Source: JAYZBC01 sp036339375
GTDB lineage: Bacteria > Pseudomonadota > Alphaproteobacteria > MPNO01 > UBA2964
Assembly: GCA_036339375.1 (NCBI GenBank)
Contig: JAYZBC010000013.1
Coordinates: forward strand, 1 to 15,878
Length of the DNA stretch: 15,878 nt
Direction of reading: 5' to 3'
The position numbers and the translations under genes were made by a program. Under the pieces are notes generated by a model that was not told the origin of the DNA, did no database searches, and saw only the letters and a list, made by a program, of their open reading frames with translations. Position 1 is the first letter of the stretch, and each line of letters opens with the position of its first letter. This document shows positions 15,452-15,878 of this stretch, piece by piece.

Positions 15452-15878
15452 GTCGAAAAGAACCTTGGGGTTATCACTTGTAATGCTGTTAACTTCCGCT
15501 TGACTAAAACCGGCGTCATATAAAGTTTTTAAAGGATCTGGATCGCCCGGTGGAAAGGGGACATCTGTACCCAGGAGAATTCTTTCAATGCCAACCAGGT
15601 CACGTAAATAACAGAGCGCCAACCCGTGATGTAAAATTGTATCGTAATGAAACCGTTTCAAGTAGGCTGATGGTGGTTCTGTTGAAGTTGTCCCAGTCAC
15701 TGCTGCAGGAGCTGCTTCGTACATTCTATCAAATCTGCCAATTAACCAAGGAACAGACCCTCCGCCATGCGACAAAATTAATTGTAATTCAGGAAATCGA
15801 TCCAACACCCCGCTCGCCATCATAGAACCAAGGGTGAGGGTTGTATCATTAGTATATGCAACGATTTGGTTCAGGGAA
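15446..15878 (-). CDS. Amidohydrolase-2 family (ACMSD-like) metal-dependent hydrolase or decarboxylase, C-terminal part
   Basis: The minus-strand frame is open from the right window edge to TGA at 15446-15448, so only the last 143 or so residues are visible. MASGVLDRFPELQLILSHGGGSVPWLIGRFDR is the conserved ACMSD / gamma-resorcylate decarboxylase segment, with the metal-binding His in SHGGG. RILLGTDVPFPPGDPDP supplies the catalytic Asp. The C-terminal N-P-K-V-L-F-D-L tail is normal for the family. The family's zinc enzymes decarboxylate or hydrolyse aromatic and cyclic acids. The ATG at 15823 is not the start, since the conserved frame continues upstream past the edge. It converges on the MetE-like gene with a 6-base overlap. 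Together with the CMD, dioxygenase and acyl-CoA ligase genes it suggests ring or acid catabolism. Confidence 0.9.
   Translation of the reverse strand, partial: SLNQIVAYTNDTTLTLGSMMASGVLDRFPELQLILSHGGGSVPWLIGRFDRMYEAAPAAVTGTTSTEPPSAYLKRFHYDTILHHGLALCYLRDLVGIERILLGTDVPFPPGDPDPLKTLYDAGFSQAEVNSITSDNPKVLFDL

Noticed and set aside
1..15878. CRISPR arrays, insertion sequences or phage genes
   Set aside because: No regularly spaced repeats, transposase or integrase frames were found on either strand.

Overview
The window is a moderately AT-rich, gene-dense bacterial segment. I read it as probably a marine-type pseudomonadote, but this is inferred only from SelA/SelB resemblance to proteobacterial forms, the DUF47-Pit pair and the catabolic gene mix; the sequence does not fix the taxon.

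The striking part is a selenocysteine island at about 1860-6659. It holds selA, selB (ATGA overlap) and selC (tRNA-Sec with anticodon UCA, 37 bases after selB). Directly upstream lie two divergently transcribed genes, each interrupted by one in-frame UGA that is best read as selenocysteine. On the minus strand a peroxiredoxin-like thioredoxin-fold protein (1860-2330) carries a W-U-P-F-C redox motif. On the plus strand an iodothyronine-deiodinase-family protein (2454-3134) carries the family's T-U-P-P-F Sec motif and E-A-H-x-x-D-G-W motif. Naive ORF calling breaks both. selD is not in the window. A perfect 10-bp inverted repeat wraps the likely selA start codon and could be a translational control hairpin.

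Left edge (1-2330, minus strand): the Sec peroxiredoxin-like gene is followed by a carboxymuconolactone-decarboxylase (CMD) family gene and an acyl-CoA-dehydrogenase-fold (group D flavin monooxygenase-like) gene that runs off the window.

Centre (6819-8813, plus strand): a DUF47/PhoU-like regulator and a Pit-family inorganic phosphate transporter, a familiar two-gene phosphate module.

Right part (8882-13946, minus strand): a CMD protein, an SCP-x-like thiolase, a DUF35 OB-fold protein, an acyl-CoA synthetase and a TauD/TfdA-type Fe(II)/2-oxoglutarate dioxygenase all read in one direction, suggesting a catabolic operon for an acid or aromatic substrate. Divergently, a MetE-like methyltransferase (14276-15451) converges with, and overlaps by 6 bases, the 3' end of an ACMSD-like amidohydrolase that enters from the right edge. 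The substrate cannot be deduced from the sequence.
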